64,000 nt of DNA from Isoperla grammatica. Its lineage: Eukaryota; Arthropoda; Insecta; Plecoptera; Perlodidae. A model generated the notes under the pieces. The model was not told the origin of the DNA and ran no database searches. It saw only the letters and a program-made list of their open reading frames with translations. The translations under genes were made by a program, and so were the position numbers. The stretch is from the NCBI GenBank assembly GCA_945910005.1, contig OX246746.1, positions 33,193,409 to 33,257,408 of the forward strand, written 5' to 3'. Below are positions 33,461-45,000 of this stretch, piece after piece; the first letter of the stretch is position 1, and each line of letters opens with the position of its first letter.

Positions 33461-34986
33461 TGTTCTACTATGTTTCCATTCTAATTAAACATTATCATAT
33501 TTTGGGAACAGTGAAAACTCTGTACCAACACGAGTCACACGACAAAACAACCCAAAAGAAAATATAAATCTGTTCCCATCTACGGGTCGTGAAAGCCTCC
33601 AACAACTTATTATCATATTTTGTCTATGCAATCAACAGTTTTATAAAGTCACGTTTATCGTTAGTAGCACCATAAACTCCTGCCTCAGCAAATGGGTAAT
33701 AAAAGCACAAGTTGAAAAGGCGTTTTCGTGTTAACGGTTTTTAAGCTTTTCCCTATTAGTACAGGCAAAGCTTTGGTACAGGGGATCTAAGTAACTAATG
33801 ATAATAATTAATTTAACACAGTTGTAATGTGCCCATAAACTCAGTAGTGCCATGTCCACACTTGGGCTTGAAGTGAACAGTCGTCTACACTACAGCCCTC
33901 GAGGTCACTTTATTTCCACGTCTAGAGTGCAGTGGCCAAACAGTTGGTCTGTGCTTGACTTGACACTTGACAGCAGCTGATCTTGTTTACATTGGACAGT
34001 TTGCATAACAATTCGTAGAAAATGATTGATTTGTTATTGTTAATACATTTCGTAACGCAGTGGCTCAGTTCCTGGACAAACCATAGACAAGCACTTGCCG
34101 AGAAATGAAGGCGACAAGATGACAGGAGACAGATTGACGGAAATTATTCGTCGTTGACAACTGTTGTGTGTGCAAAGAAGAGCAGCTAGGCCTAGGCGTC
34201 GCTCATGTTGGGCATATGTCCCAAATATCAATTAGGCAGTGAATTTCATCAACTGTGTAGTTTCGTCTTCGTTTTTTCGCCTCACTCGCCATTTCTTTGC
34301 AACTGGACATCTTTCACAGTGCTAGGCTAGATTTCAGCGCCAATGACATAATCTCAAATTCTAGGTTAAAGGTCGCTTTTTAAAGTGCTATAGTCTAGAC
34401 AAGGCATAGGAGTTTGGTTTTAGTAGTTACCTACAAGCATATAATATGAATCTACTAGTCTGTAGATATTCAATGGATTTATATTTTGTATCTTTGTCAA
34501 TGTTGTTTTTGTCGTATGTGATTTATGGGTCCTGACTCCTGCGGCCTGCCATTTTCAAATCAATTGTTATCTAGGTCAAGTTTAATTAGTACAGTGAGCT
34601 ACATTGGTTCCTCCAGTGGTTAATTTGTAAGGTAAAAGGTGGGTATACGCATCATAGTTTCATGTTACAATGTGCTCGTGATAAAAATTGATTTTTCGAT
34701 GGGAAATTGACCCCCCCCCCCCCCCCCCTCCATCCCGCTTACCAATTCAGCTTTTGGGCTCGTAATCTGGAATTGGGTTTGGAGTTTTGGGTTGGATTTG
34801 ATACAATTTTACTCGTCTTCAAAAGCCAATCGTTATTTTAATTGCACTGTAAGTTTACCATTAAATGATTAAAAGCAGATACATATATTATGAAATATCA
34901 GTTATTAAAGTAGTCAGTAATTTTATGTGTCAACTGGCAATAATTCATTTCTAAGAGGAACAACCTAACAATAGCAGAAATGTTTA
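33461..34986. other. No supported gene
   Basis: It contains a C-run of about 18 at 34711-34728 and unremarkable AT-rich sequence. No splice-bounded coding exon was recognised on either strand. Confidence 0.4.
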
Positions 34987-36033
34987 CAGGCGTGTAGGAA
35001 CTCTTTTTCAAGTGAGGGGGGGGGGGGAAGATTCTTTCCCCCCCCCCCCCCCCACTTGAAAAAGAGTTCTTAATCCTTCCCGGAAGAATTGTGAGCGCGA
35101 ACAAGTTCTGGGGTCTGGGGCAGAGCCCCAGCCGCCGGGGGACTATCGCCGAAGGCGAAAAATTTGTGTGCTATATTAGTTATTTCTCGATTTTTAGGCT
35201 TAAATAAGGTATTCACGGAGTGAATCTAAAAAACTTTTTTTCAACGAAATGTAACAAAAATCACTTTTCTATGTTACCTGTTACTGTATCATTCCAATTA
35301 TGTAAGGCGCATGCTTCAAAAAGTACATATTTATGTTTCAAATCAATTTAATTCTGTTGAATTAGCTAGAGCCTATGCCTAGGCCAATGCACGCCATTCG
35401 CCATTGTTCAACACTAGGATGAAGAGAAATATCTCTGCAGCAAAATAAGTGCTTTGGTTCTTTGTTATCAGCAGATGCACCAACTTAAACATAAGTTACT
35501 GTATAATAATCGCAGTATTTTCGATAATTTACCCCTTCTTCAAATTTGAAGAAGGGGTAATTTGAAGAAAGGGTTATTATTTTAAAATAAATTTATACCC
35601 AAAAAATAAATTACCCCTTCTTCAAGTTTGCGGGCGATATTCGGTTTCATTTCCTACGTTGGCTACTGAATCAACGTAGAACAGCTGATTGTAGCATCCA
35701 GTAGGCTGTGTGCATGCTGCTAATAGTGAATGGCGTGCATAGGCATAGGCTCGAGCCAATTCAACATAATTAAATTGATTTTAAACATAAATACGTACTA
35801 TTTGAAGCATGCGCCTTACATAATTGGAAAGATACAGTAACAGGTAACATATAAAAGTGATTTTTGTTACATTTCGTTGAAAAAAAGTTTTTTAGATTCA
35901 CTCCGTGAATACCTTAAATAAATATGTCTTGAGGGTGTGATGTGACTGGATGTCTAAAATTGGGTGGGCCGCTGAAAAAGTCGGGGGGGGGGAATCTCCC
36001 CCCATTCCCCCCCCCCCCCTTCCTACGCGCCTG
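34987..36033. mobile_element. hAT-type non-autonomous element with internal foldback
   Basis: The termini CAGGCGTGTAGGAA and TTCCTACGCGCCTG are inverse with one mismatch. The flanks AATGTTTA (34979-34986) and AATGTTTT (36034-36041) form an 8-bp duplication with one change. Inside, arms of about 210 bp (35205-35410 against 35700-35925) are inverted, and ACCCCTTCTTCAAATTTGAAG palindromes lie between them. Long G and C runs sit near both ends. It is non-coding. Confidence 0.8.
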
Positions 36034-37498
36034 AATGTTTTTCCGTTGTATTTATTTTTATGACAAAATATCACCTCGAAACGCGTTTCAGACCATCAAA
36101 CATAATGCAGGGCCAAGTTTTTTGTTTTAACAGGATACCGCTTTAGTATTAAAGAGGAATCGAACGCATTATATACATCCACAAACAGAGAAATGCTGTA
36201 TCAATCAAACATGAAAATCATATTTTACGGATTGTGCCATTTCCCTCACAGCAGCGAGAGCGACTGTACCGCCTTCGCGTTGCTACCCTTACTGGCTGGT
36301 TGACGAGGAGCCTGCACCCAATAACAATAGGAGATGATTCTATTTATAAAGTACGGAGGTTGATTTGGGAGAAACGTAAAACCAAGAGATAAGAGTGTAC
36401 TAAGTTTATTTAGAGTTATAGATGTATTCAAGTAAATTTGAAATATGACCATGTGAGGGAAAAATACCCAATACAAACTATTTTTGTTTTTTATATATAT
36501 TAGCCAAACTGTGAGTGTTGCGTACCTACTTATTCATGAAAAAAGGTGGGTATACTGCGTATACCCACGAAAATAGGTGGGTATACTGCGTATACCCGCG
36601 CTTCATTACAAATTAAGCACTGGGTTCCTCCGATCAGCGGCCGAGTGCAAACTCGGCCACTGATTGGAGCTCGCGCCTTCGCTTCGTACCACTGTCTTTA
36701 TCTTGTTTATTTAGTTTTGTTGGTTGGTATCAGGAATGTGAAACGTTGGCTATACTGCTTCCATTTGTTTCGTTGCCAATGGTGACCAATGTCGGTCGTC
36801 AACAACAAGAGAAACGGCAGCGCATGCGGCAGCGATTTCAGCAGGCATAGGTGTACGATTTTCATAATATTTCCTCTCTTGAGATTTAAGATCTCTGTAA
36901 ATGTTGGTTACGTGACAACGTTGTTGCTATTATTTCTATAAACTGTTAACTGTTTTCTTTTATTTATACGCTACGGTTCTAAAGTACTTGCACGAAAGGT
37001 AAGTAGGCCTAGGCCTAGGCTAGGACTTAGGGAATAGGCCTAGGCTAGGCTATTCAGCCTTATAGGGTAGGTAGGGGCAAAGATGGTAGGGGGGTAGATA
37101 TTCTAAGCCTAGGAGGCCCCCTAGTTCAACCGCGGCTGAGCCTTTATTTAGGTATAGGCCCAGGCTATCGAGCTAGATATAGAGGCTGAGCCTAGGCCTA
37201 TGCCAATATAATACGAAAGTTCATTACTACTAGGCCTATAGCGAAACCTTTTAAGATTTAGCCAAGTTAGGCCTAGTACCTTACATTCCTAGCCTTTACA
37301 GGGGCTAAATAGCCTATATAAAGGCCTCAGTTTTGATTATTCATCATTGACTACGTATACCACGCAATTCTAACGCGCTTGGGATGAAGGCACCTTGCTT
37401 TCAATTGGTAGCCGAGTGTGGAATCTGCTTCCTAGGGCTATATCACGCCAATCTGAAGCGCCCTTATCTACACTGGCTGCGAATTCAGCCAATCACAA
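36034..37498. other. No supported gene; palindrome and AGGCCT repeats
   Basis: Two copies of GGTGGGTATACTGCGTATACC (36545-36566, 36576-36597) each form a hairpin. AGGCCTAGG clusters run from 37005 to 37320. No exon was recognised. Confidence 0.5.
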
Positions 37499-37702
37499 CA
37501 CAGGCCTAGGGTTGCCATAAGTTGTGGTGGTAAAAAGAGGACATTTTAATTAAGAGTGGTGTACTTAGGGATTGATGAATATAGTGGGTCAGGAAGGGGT
37601 CTGGGGTAAAGCCACAGCAGGCGACAATTTTTTTTTTAAATTGAAGATTGTGAACACTTCTATTCTACAATCCGTTATCTGTGCTTCTATAAACGTTTAA
37701 GG

Positions 37703-39399
37703 CAGTGGTTCTCAACCTTTTTTTAGTCGAGGCACACCTGGTAAGAATGGTAAAATCTGGCGGCACACTGCCATTTTTTACTTCTCTATTGCATCAGGAG
37801 TGGATTTTATAATTTTGTATGGGAAACGGGACAAATTGTCTTTTGCAAAAATAACATGTTTATTTGTCTCAGCTGTTTTATTGTTGATGCAAATTTCCAC
37901 GACTATCAATAAATCGTCAATGGAGATCAGAGTTCAAATGTGAATATATTTTATATTTAAATTATAATATCAGTAAAAAAACATGTTTCGCGTCAATGAG
38001 AAACTTGAGCCTGGGCGTGCGAACAAATCTCTTCAATCCTTGGCCGTATGGCCGACAGTGATACTCAAAGCTCATTGTCCACGGAAAGAAGAAGGTAACG
38101 TTTTTTATTTTTGATCGTCGTTAGAGCCGAAAAGGTTTGCTCACAAGTGTACGTAGTTGAAAATGGCAGCAAAATTGACAACGCTCTGCCTCCAATTGAT
38201 GGGAATTCTTGATTTATTTCGATCCAAAAATGATCTTGCGGTAAGTCAGCAAACTTGATTCTCAAACATCGATCGGTGCGTATAATGATAAGTTCTTCTT
38301 TATCTACAGTAGATAGATCGCTAATATCGGTGGAGTAAGAGAAGGGGTCCCTAACCCAGTCGTACTTGGAGACATCAAGAGAGGGAAAGTATCGCGCCAT
38401 TTGACTTTTAAGAGTTTCTAAGTGGCTAGAAATGTTTATCGCGGTTATTCTACCTATCGGATCGATGTTATTTGTCATTGGAAACATCCCCAGATCACCA
38501 CTTTCCACATTTTCAATCCACAGAGTAAGTTTTTCACAAAACTCGTGTAATTTATCTGACAATGTCAGAACATTTTCTTGTGGTCTTGTGGCAGTATTAA
38601 GGCTCGTGTACATCCACTTTGCGTACGCGTGAAAATTATAGAAAATTACAGAAATTAGGTTAGCCGTTCCCATCGAATGTTGATAATTTTCTTAAGTAAA
38701 CGTAAACCAATCAGAGCTCACGAATTTCCTATCAATAGGGAACTTGCAACTGACTTCACAGCCGAACTAATGTAACAAATGAATCGAACAGATAGACAAA
38801 CAAGGAGCTGTCAAAATAATAAAATTGCAACATTATGAAGAAAACGAGGTTTGGCGATAGTAACTGCTCACCAGTTTAAACGTTTAATCATGGGCAACCA
38901 AGTTGTGAGCGTTTTGTATGTTTCTTGTTCGTTTTGAAGATTTGTTTTCAAAATAGAAATGTATAGAAATGTTGTGATGTGGTTTGGTTCGACACTTTGA
39001 TAAAGAAACAATGTAAGCTGTGTGTATGTTGCTCTCTATTGCGCATGCGCCAATTAACCAAATTCTAGAAATTGGAAAAAAGTTGGAGTTGAATCAACTT
39101 TTCGCGTCGTGAAACGTACGATAATTTTCCTAATTTCAATGTGCATGGTTACATGTAAATTCAATATGGCCAACTCGCTAATTTCTCGAAGTTACGTACG
39201 CTAAGTGGATGTAGACGGGCCTTTAAGCTTGTTAAGTTGAGTAAATATGTCCGTCAAATATGCAAATAATCTGGTATCTGGACAGTTGAAAACAATAAAT
39301 TAAATTAAAATAATTATTAAATTTGCAAATTTTCGTGGCACACCATGTGCATCATGGCGGCACACTAGTGTGCCGCGGCACACCGGTTGAGAATCACTG
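37703..39399 (-). mobile_element. Charlie/ZBED-like hAT element nested in the outer hAT
   Basis: The termini CAGTGGTTCTCAACC and GGTTGAGAATCACTG match inversely with one mismatch and agree with the well-known Charlie-group hAT end. GTTTAAGG is duplicated (37695-37702 and 39400-39407). The minus strand still encodes the C-terminal third of a transposase. GGCACAC repeats occur near both ends. Confidence 0.93.
38065..38673 (-). pseudogene. hAT transposase C-terminal part with dimerisation domain
   Basis: A 202-residue frame resembles the C-terminal half of ZBED5/FAM200-type transposases: LSDKLHEFCEKLTLWIENVE, then ETLKSQMARYFPSLDVSKYD, WVRDPFS, DHFWIEINQEFPSIGGRA, LSILLPFSTTYTCEQTFSAL and KNKKRYLL. 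The last part is the hAT dimerisation region, with ...TTYTCEQTFSAL standing where family members have S-xx-CE-xx-FS. The N-terminal BED finger and most of the RNase H-like catalytic domain are missing, and the frame ends shortly after the dimerisation block. Confidence 0.88.
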
Positions 39400-40359
39400 G
39401 TTTAAGGTAAATCTTCCGATTGGGTCCGCGGTCAAAAATCGCTGTAAAATAAACGTTAATGAAATTTCTTCATATTTACTGTAATAAATATATTAAATCT
39501 AGGCTAGTGTACAAAGTATTTTTTAAGTAGTTTTAAAGTTAAAATTTAGTTTGTAAGTAATGAAAATGTGAAATAAGTGTTCGAGATGACAGACGGAAGA
39601 AAATTAGTCAGCCAAATTACTGATCGCCATCTTTGACGTTCCGGAAGTGTTCCGGCAGTGTTGCCAACCATTTTATTTGAGTTATACAATTTGAAGAAGG
39701 CGTAAATTTATTTGAGTTGTAAACGAAAGTAGGCCTACGTTTCAAGATGTATTCATAACCTGAACCTTCTTCCTTTCGTGGGATGTCAGGCATTTGGGCA
39801 GTCACTTTCAGTGTATGTCACTGTGGTAGGCCTACGTTGGTAGCCGCCGTGTAAACGCTGTTTTAGATCATCGAAAAAGGTGATTTTGAATGTTTTAGCG
39901 GACACCAAAACTTGTTTGGGTTCATTTTAAACATAAATTTGTCTTTTGTTTTGGTAAGTGTTTCAAGTACTTTCCGGGACTGCATTTGTGCAAATGAGCC
40001 GCGGACCCAATCGGAAGAATTACCACGTTTTAAAATTATTAGAATCGTTTTTGTAGGTAGGCCTGGTGGGGGGGGGGGTATGGGGGTGGGGTTAAGCCCC
40101 AAAATTCCCTTCGGTACGCCACTGAAAATAATGATACCATTCAAACTTAAAGCATTGTTGTAAGTACCTGAGGCCTAAATGCGACTCCAATCGAATGGTG
40201 AACATGAAACCTGCATTTTTCGTGAAAAAGACGCCAAAGTGAAACCAAAAACCCGGACATTTCATGTTTTTATTAAAAAGCCGCCCGGACGCATGAAGAG
40301 CATACGAAAAAGAGGACATGTCCGGGCTTAACCGGACGAATGGCAACCCTACACAGGCC

Positions 40360-41991
40360 GTGCATTGAACTCGCTTGCCCAAGTGAGTTGGATCGCCGCC
40401 GCCTTGAGGTAAATTCGACAAGTATACCACACTCTGCAACCCATTGGAACAAAGACACCTTCATCCTAGGCGCCTTAAACTTGCGTGATATACGTAGTCA
40501 ATTCTACAATAAAAGACCTCTTGTTTCTGCCAGTAGGCCTAGGCCTAGCAAGGCCTATGCCCATTGTTTGCTCATATATAAGCTGTTTTAAATTAAATTT
40601 GCTCATATTCATAGCCACATTTACATGAGGTAGGTAGGTAGTGTTGGAAGTCTTGAAAGTTTCAACTTGAAAGTTTCAATTTGAAAGTTTCAAATTGAAA
40701 CTTTCAAGTTTCAAATTGAAACTTTCAAGGCATCAAGTGAAACTTAAAAAAAAACGTGAAAGATTGATATGTTATAGCTACATTGTTACTAGTTAAGTAT
40801 TTATTACTTTTAAAGTTATTCAGAATACAGTACATTGATTGGTCACACAGGCAGTGACAGTAAAGTTGAGCCTAACTTTACAGAGTTTGAGACTCCAGAG
40901 TCTGAGTAAAAGAGAAATATAGGCCTACTACGTTTACTACGCGAGCCGAGTCTGTACGATTCGGTACATACAAACTGCATTTGTACGAGATTTTCCTGGT
41001 AAACACGTTTGTATGTACCGAAAAAGTATCCGAGCCTGTATCCGAGTATCCAAGCCTGAAAGTATACCGCTCTGCCGATCAGTAATATTTACTAAATTTA
41101 GACAATGTACAATCTCAGAATCCGTGGTAAAGTAAACAGAAACTGGAACTGATTGTCGAGTACGTATAGTACAACTCAGTGGGCGTGATGGCGTTCGGAA
41201 AAAAATTGAAAATCAGATAAATCCACACATTTGTCGCTTCCACCCGAAAAGTCTCGAGGAAAAAGTCGGAAATTGGAAAATCCAAAAATACCATCGGAAA
41301 GCTGGGAAAATTTTGGTCATGGACAGTGTCCAATAAAAGTGAATTTTCCACTTTGGAAGGTCCAAAATGGGCAAAGTGCGGGAAATCTATTAGAAAACCC
41401 CATCAAAATGCAACAGCTGCTGTCACAGAACGTAAACACAACAGCCACTAGCGAACTATGATGTCACGCGCCGTAGTAGCCAATCACAGAGCGTTTTCGT
41501 TCCAGCTCCACATAGCCAAAGTTGAAACCGTGTTAAATACACCAAAAAATACTTATATTTATGAAATAAATATATTTTTGGAACAAACTCTTACTATATT
41601 TGATGTAAGTAACAATTGTGTCATATTATTAAATTAAGGAGCATTCCCTTTTGAACATAATATGACTAACTTTTAAATGTAAATGTGGTTTAAATTATTG
41701 AACGTTTATTTTAAACTTAATGAAGACTACGAGAGACTGTGGTGTATGCTGTACTCATTGAGAGACAAATATATTTCATAAGAATGATTGTCAAGTTCTA
41801 ATTATACTTCTAGGCTATAAGCCTATAAGAATAAAGAAACTTTCATACCCATATCTTGGTGTAAAGCGTTACAATCTCTATCATAAACTACAATTACAAA
41901 GTGAACGCTTAGCTAGAATTTAGGTATTTAATATTATAATAATAAGCTACATAGTGAGTTGTACATATTGAGTAATGGAATCTATTTTCAG
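40360..41991. other. Region upstream of DYNC2LI1
   Basis: It includes a TTGAAAGTTTCAA palindromic array (40650-40730), a CGGTACATACAAAC / GTTTGTATGTACCG inverted pair (40960-41025) and a CCAAT box (about 41481, TAGCCAATCACAGAG). A non-coding first exon of DYNC2LI1 could lie here, because its first coding exon begins after an acceptor-like TCTATTTTCAG. The exact start is unresolved. Confidence 0.4.
40650..40730. repeat. TTGAAAGTTTCAA palindromic array
   Basis: Six or more overlapping copies of GAAAGTTTCAA and its complement form an array that is both tandem and palindromic. Confidence 0.85.
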
Positions 41992-42003
41992 ATTATTAAT
42001 CAT

Positions 42004-45000
42004 ATGATGACTGGAACAGGTGAAAAAGAAAAAGTAACCTTATTGACTTTATCCAAACAAATACAAACGACAATTTTTCATCGAAAGACCATCAATCTAA
42101 GCTTGAAAGATAAGAGACTTCATGCTCGTTATCTGTTGGTGTTAGGAAGTGAAGGAGTGGTAAGGTTGATTCATTGTCTTATGGTTGTATCATACCTACT
42201 CTACTCATATGATTAATACTAATTAATAATTATTGCAACATTCAATCCTGATTTTGACCTGGGGTTCAATAGATCCAAGGTAGCTCTGCCTTTCATATGA
42301 AACAACTACAATGAGCAGGCACTGTATAACTTACAAGTTAATTGTGTCATTAATCAGAAATACTAATCATCAATCGCCATCACAGTAATCACCAGCTATA
42401 AACCTATTTAAATTATTTTGATCTTTTAGAATGGGGGGTGCTTGGATCCAAAATGTTGACTGCATGCAAAGGCCATGAAATTCAGTTTACAATTATGTTA
42501 TTATAAACTTAATTTCGATATGGTATATATTTTTACATGCATTTGTTTTTGTACAGGGCAAAACATTTCTCATTAACCGATTTCTTGATCGTAAAGAAGA
42601 TCATCCGAGGGCCAAAACTTTTGCTTTGGAGTATACTTTTGGAAGAAGAGGTGGCAAAAGCTTACAAAAAGATGTTGCTCACATATGGGAGCTCGGTGGT
42701 GGCACGAGGCTGTTGTCACTCACACAACCTGTATTACAAAGCTCTGCACAGTTGTATGGTTTGAAGAACATCACAGTCATATTAATGTTGGATCTGTCTT
42801 TGCCAAACAAACTTTGGAATACACTTGAAACCACCATAGACTACCTTATTGAAGCTGTCTATCAAACAACGTCAACCAAGTTTCCTAATTTTATTAAAGA
42901 GATGGAAATGAAATCATGGGCTAGGAATAATATCAAGATAAACCCTGATAAAGAACTCCTTGAACCATTTCCACTACCAATTATTATTTTGTGTGGCAAA
43001 TATGACATATTTGAAGAGTTTGATCCTGATGTAAAAATACAAATGTGTCATGTACTGCGATGTACAGCTCTGGTGTTAGGGGCAACCCTTCAGTTCTACA
43101 GCTCCAAGGATGTAACTTTGATAAAGAAAGCTAAAGATCTGATGCTGAGCCATGGTTTAGGCCTACGTGTGTCGTAAGTTTACAGAAGTCATCTTAATAA
43201 ACCATACAGCTTAGATAGGGAACCTTTTTTCATTTGGGTTTCATTATTTACAAACTTCAGTGATTTTATATTAACTCTGTCTAGATGTAGGTGTAGACGT
43301 GCCAAGTGAGGTCCTCTTCACCTAATAATCATACAACTTCACTTAATACTACTGTACCATTAAATTCCACAGTCCCCCCTTCCGATATACTTTTTTATTT
43401 TACCATTAGGGTTCTAGTCTTCATGCTAAGTTCCTTTGCTACTCTGTACTGTACCATGATTTGGCCTCTTCCCCCTACCTCCAACTGTTAAGAAGGCACT
43501 TCAAGCTTTGTCCAATTCATTTAGAGAGAGAGCGTATAGTTCTGTCTCAAGCTCGGAGGCGGGCCCGGTGAGGTGTCAGTCAGGCATCGAGAGCCAATAG
43601 CTGTTCTTCTTGTGAGACGCATGAACGAGAGACCGCTTCAAGGTCAACTCTGCTGGCGATAGGGGAAGCTATGATGTATACCATACATGATCCACGGATA
43701 AGGAATTCGGAATTCCTTGCGTAGTGAATTTCTTATCTGTGTATGAACGCTATTCGAAGCTCCGCTGACAATAGTGGAACGTGAAGGTGACAATCATGAC
43801 AATTATACAAGTTTGTTTTCTAATACGAATTAACGTTTAATGAAGTCCTTTATTTACTAGCGCAGTTATTACTACTTGTTTGCCCAATGCCAAGCAACTA
43901 GTTTTAATATCACGTTGTAGAAATATAAAACACATTAATATAATACATAATATAATATGCAATATCATACACAGATAGAATAGGCTATAATACATAATGA
44001 TCCCATAACTTATAGCACCTTCTTATACCATGATAGTACATACATAGTTATATGGTGTTAAAAGCGCCAGTTGTAAATCAAATGAAATTATAGGGCATGA
44101 ACTATGAAATAATATATTATATTTTACAACGATGCCAGCCAGCATTCGGTCACAAGTTGACTACATAGAGTTTACGACATAACTCAAGTTTCAAAAATCA
44201 ATTAAATTAAATGATTTACTCGGATCAAGATTTTCAAGACCATCTGATTTTTAAGATTCGAAGATAAGATAGAAGTCGGGGGCGGCTTCTCGGGTTGATT
44301 TTACGTGAAATTTTATTTTTCACAGATTGCAGTTTCTGATTATTTGCAAGCCTCATTTTCGTTTGAGCTGGGACCGTTAACAAATCAGCTTTTCATTTTT
44401 TCTTTTCATTTTCTTTCTTTTTCTTCTTTTTTCACTTATAGGCCTATATATATGTACCTGTTGCAATTTTCTGGGGATTGTTGCCGCGAATAATGTACTA
44501 AAGAAGGAGGCACTGACTTACCCTTCCCTTCCTGACGTTTCGGGAAAGTCACATCTCCCATCTTCAGAGACCCTCACTCGACGATGTGCATCTCGAGCTT
44601 CGTAGCTGCGAACTGACTCGCAGCTACGAAGCTCGAGATTAGGGATGGATAAAAGCGTGTACTTCACTAAACGTGTACACTGCTGCTTGCAAAGCCGTGT
44701 ACACGTCCGTGGGGTCCTGCTTTCGAAAAAAGTCATGTTCTGTCTAGGCCCAAAAATTATGTTTTAAAGGGTTGTTCCCGCAAATAGTTTCAAGACGTAA
44801 TCCAGCGTGTTTCATGGTTCTGACCTCGGATCACTTGTGACAAGTGACAACTGAGGAGTGAGGACGGTTCCTACATCGCATGAAACCACTCGTCAGCGCC
44901 AAGCCCTCCGTGGCCGGTCGCACACAGTATAGTATTACACGCGGCGCGTTTATTGTTTCCAGAGAAGAAGTAAACGTGTACACGCATTAAAGCGTGTACA

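Larger units (their letters stand above)
37507..40351. mobile_element. Outer hAT element containing another hAT
   Basis: It starts TAGGGTTGCCATAAG and ends GAATGGCAACCCTA, with CACAGGCC duplicated exactly outside (37499-37506 and 40352-40359). AAGAGGACAT occurs near both ends, inverted or direct. Once the inner element is excised it is about 1.1 kb. CTTCCGATTGGGTCCGCGG (39415-39433) is repeated inversely near 40000-40018. There is a G-run near 40068. No transposase of its own. Confidence 0.88.
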
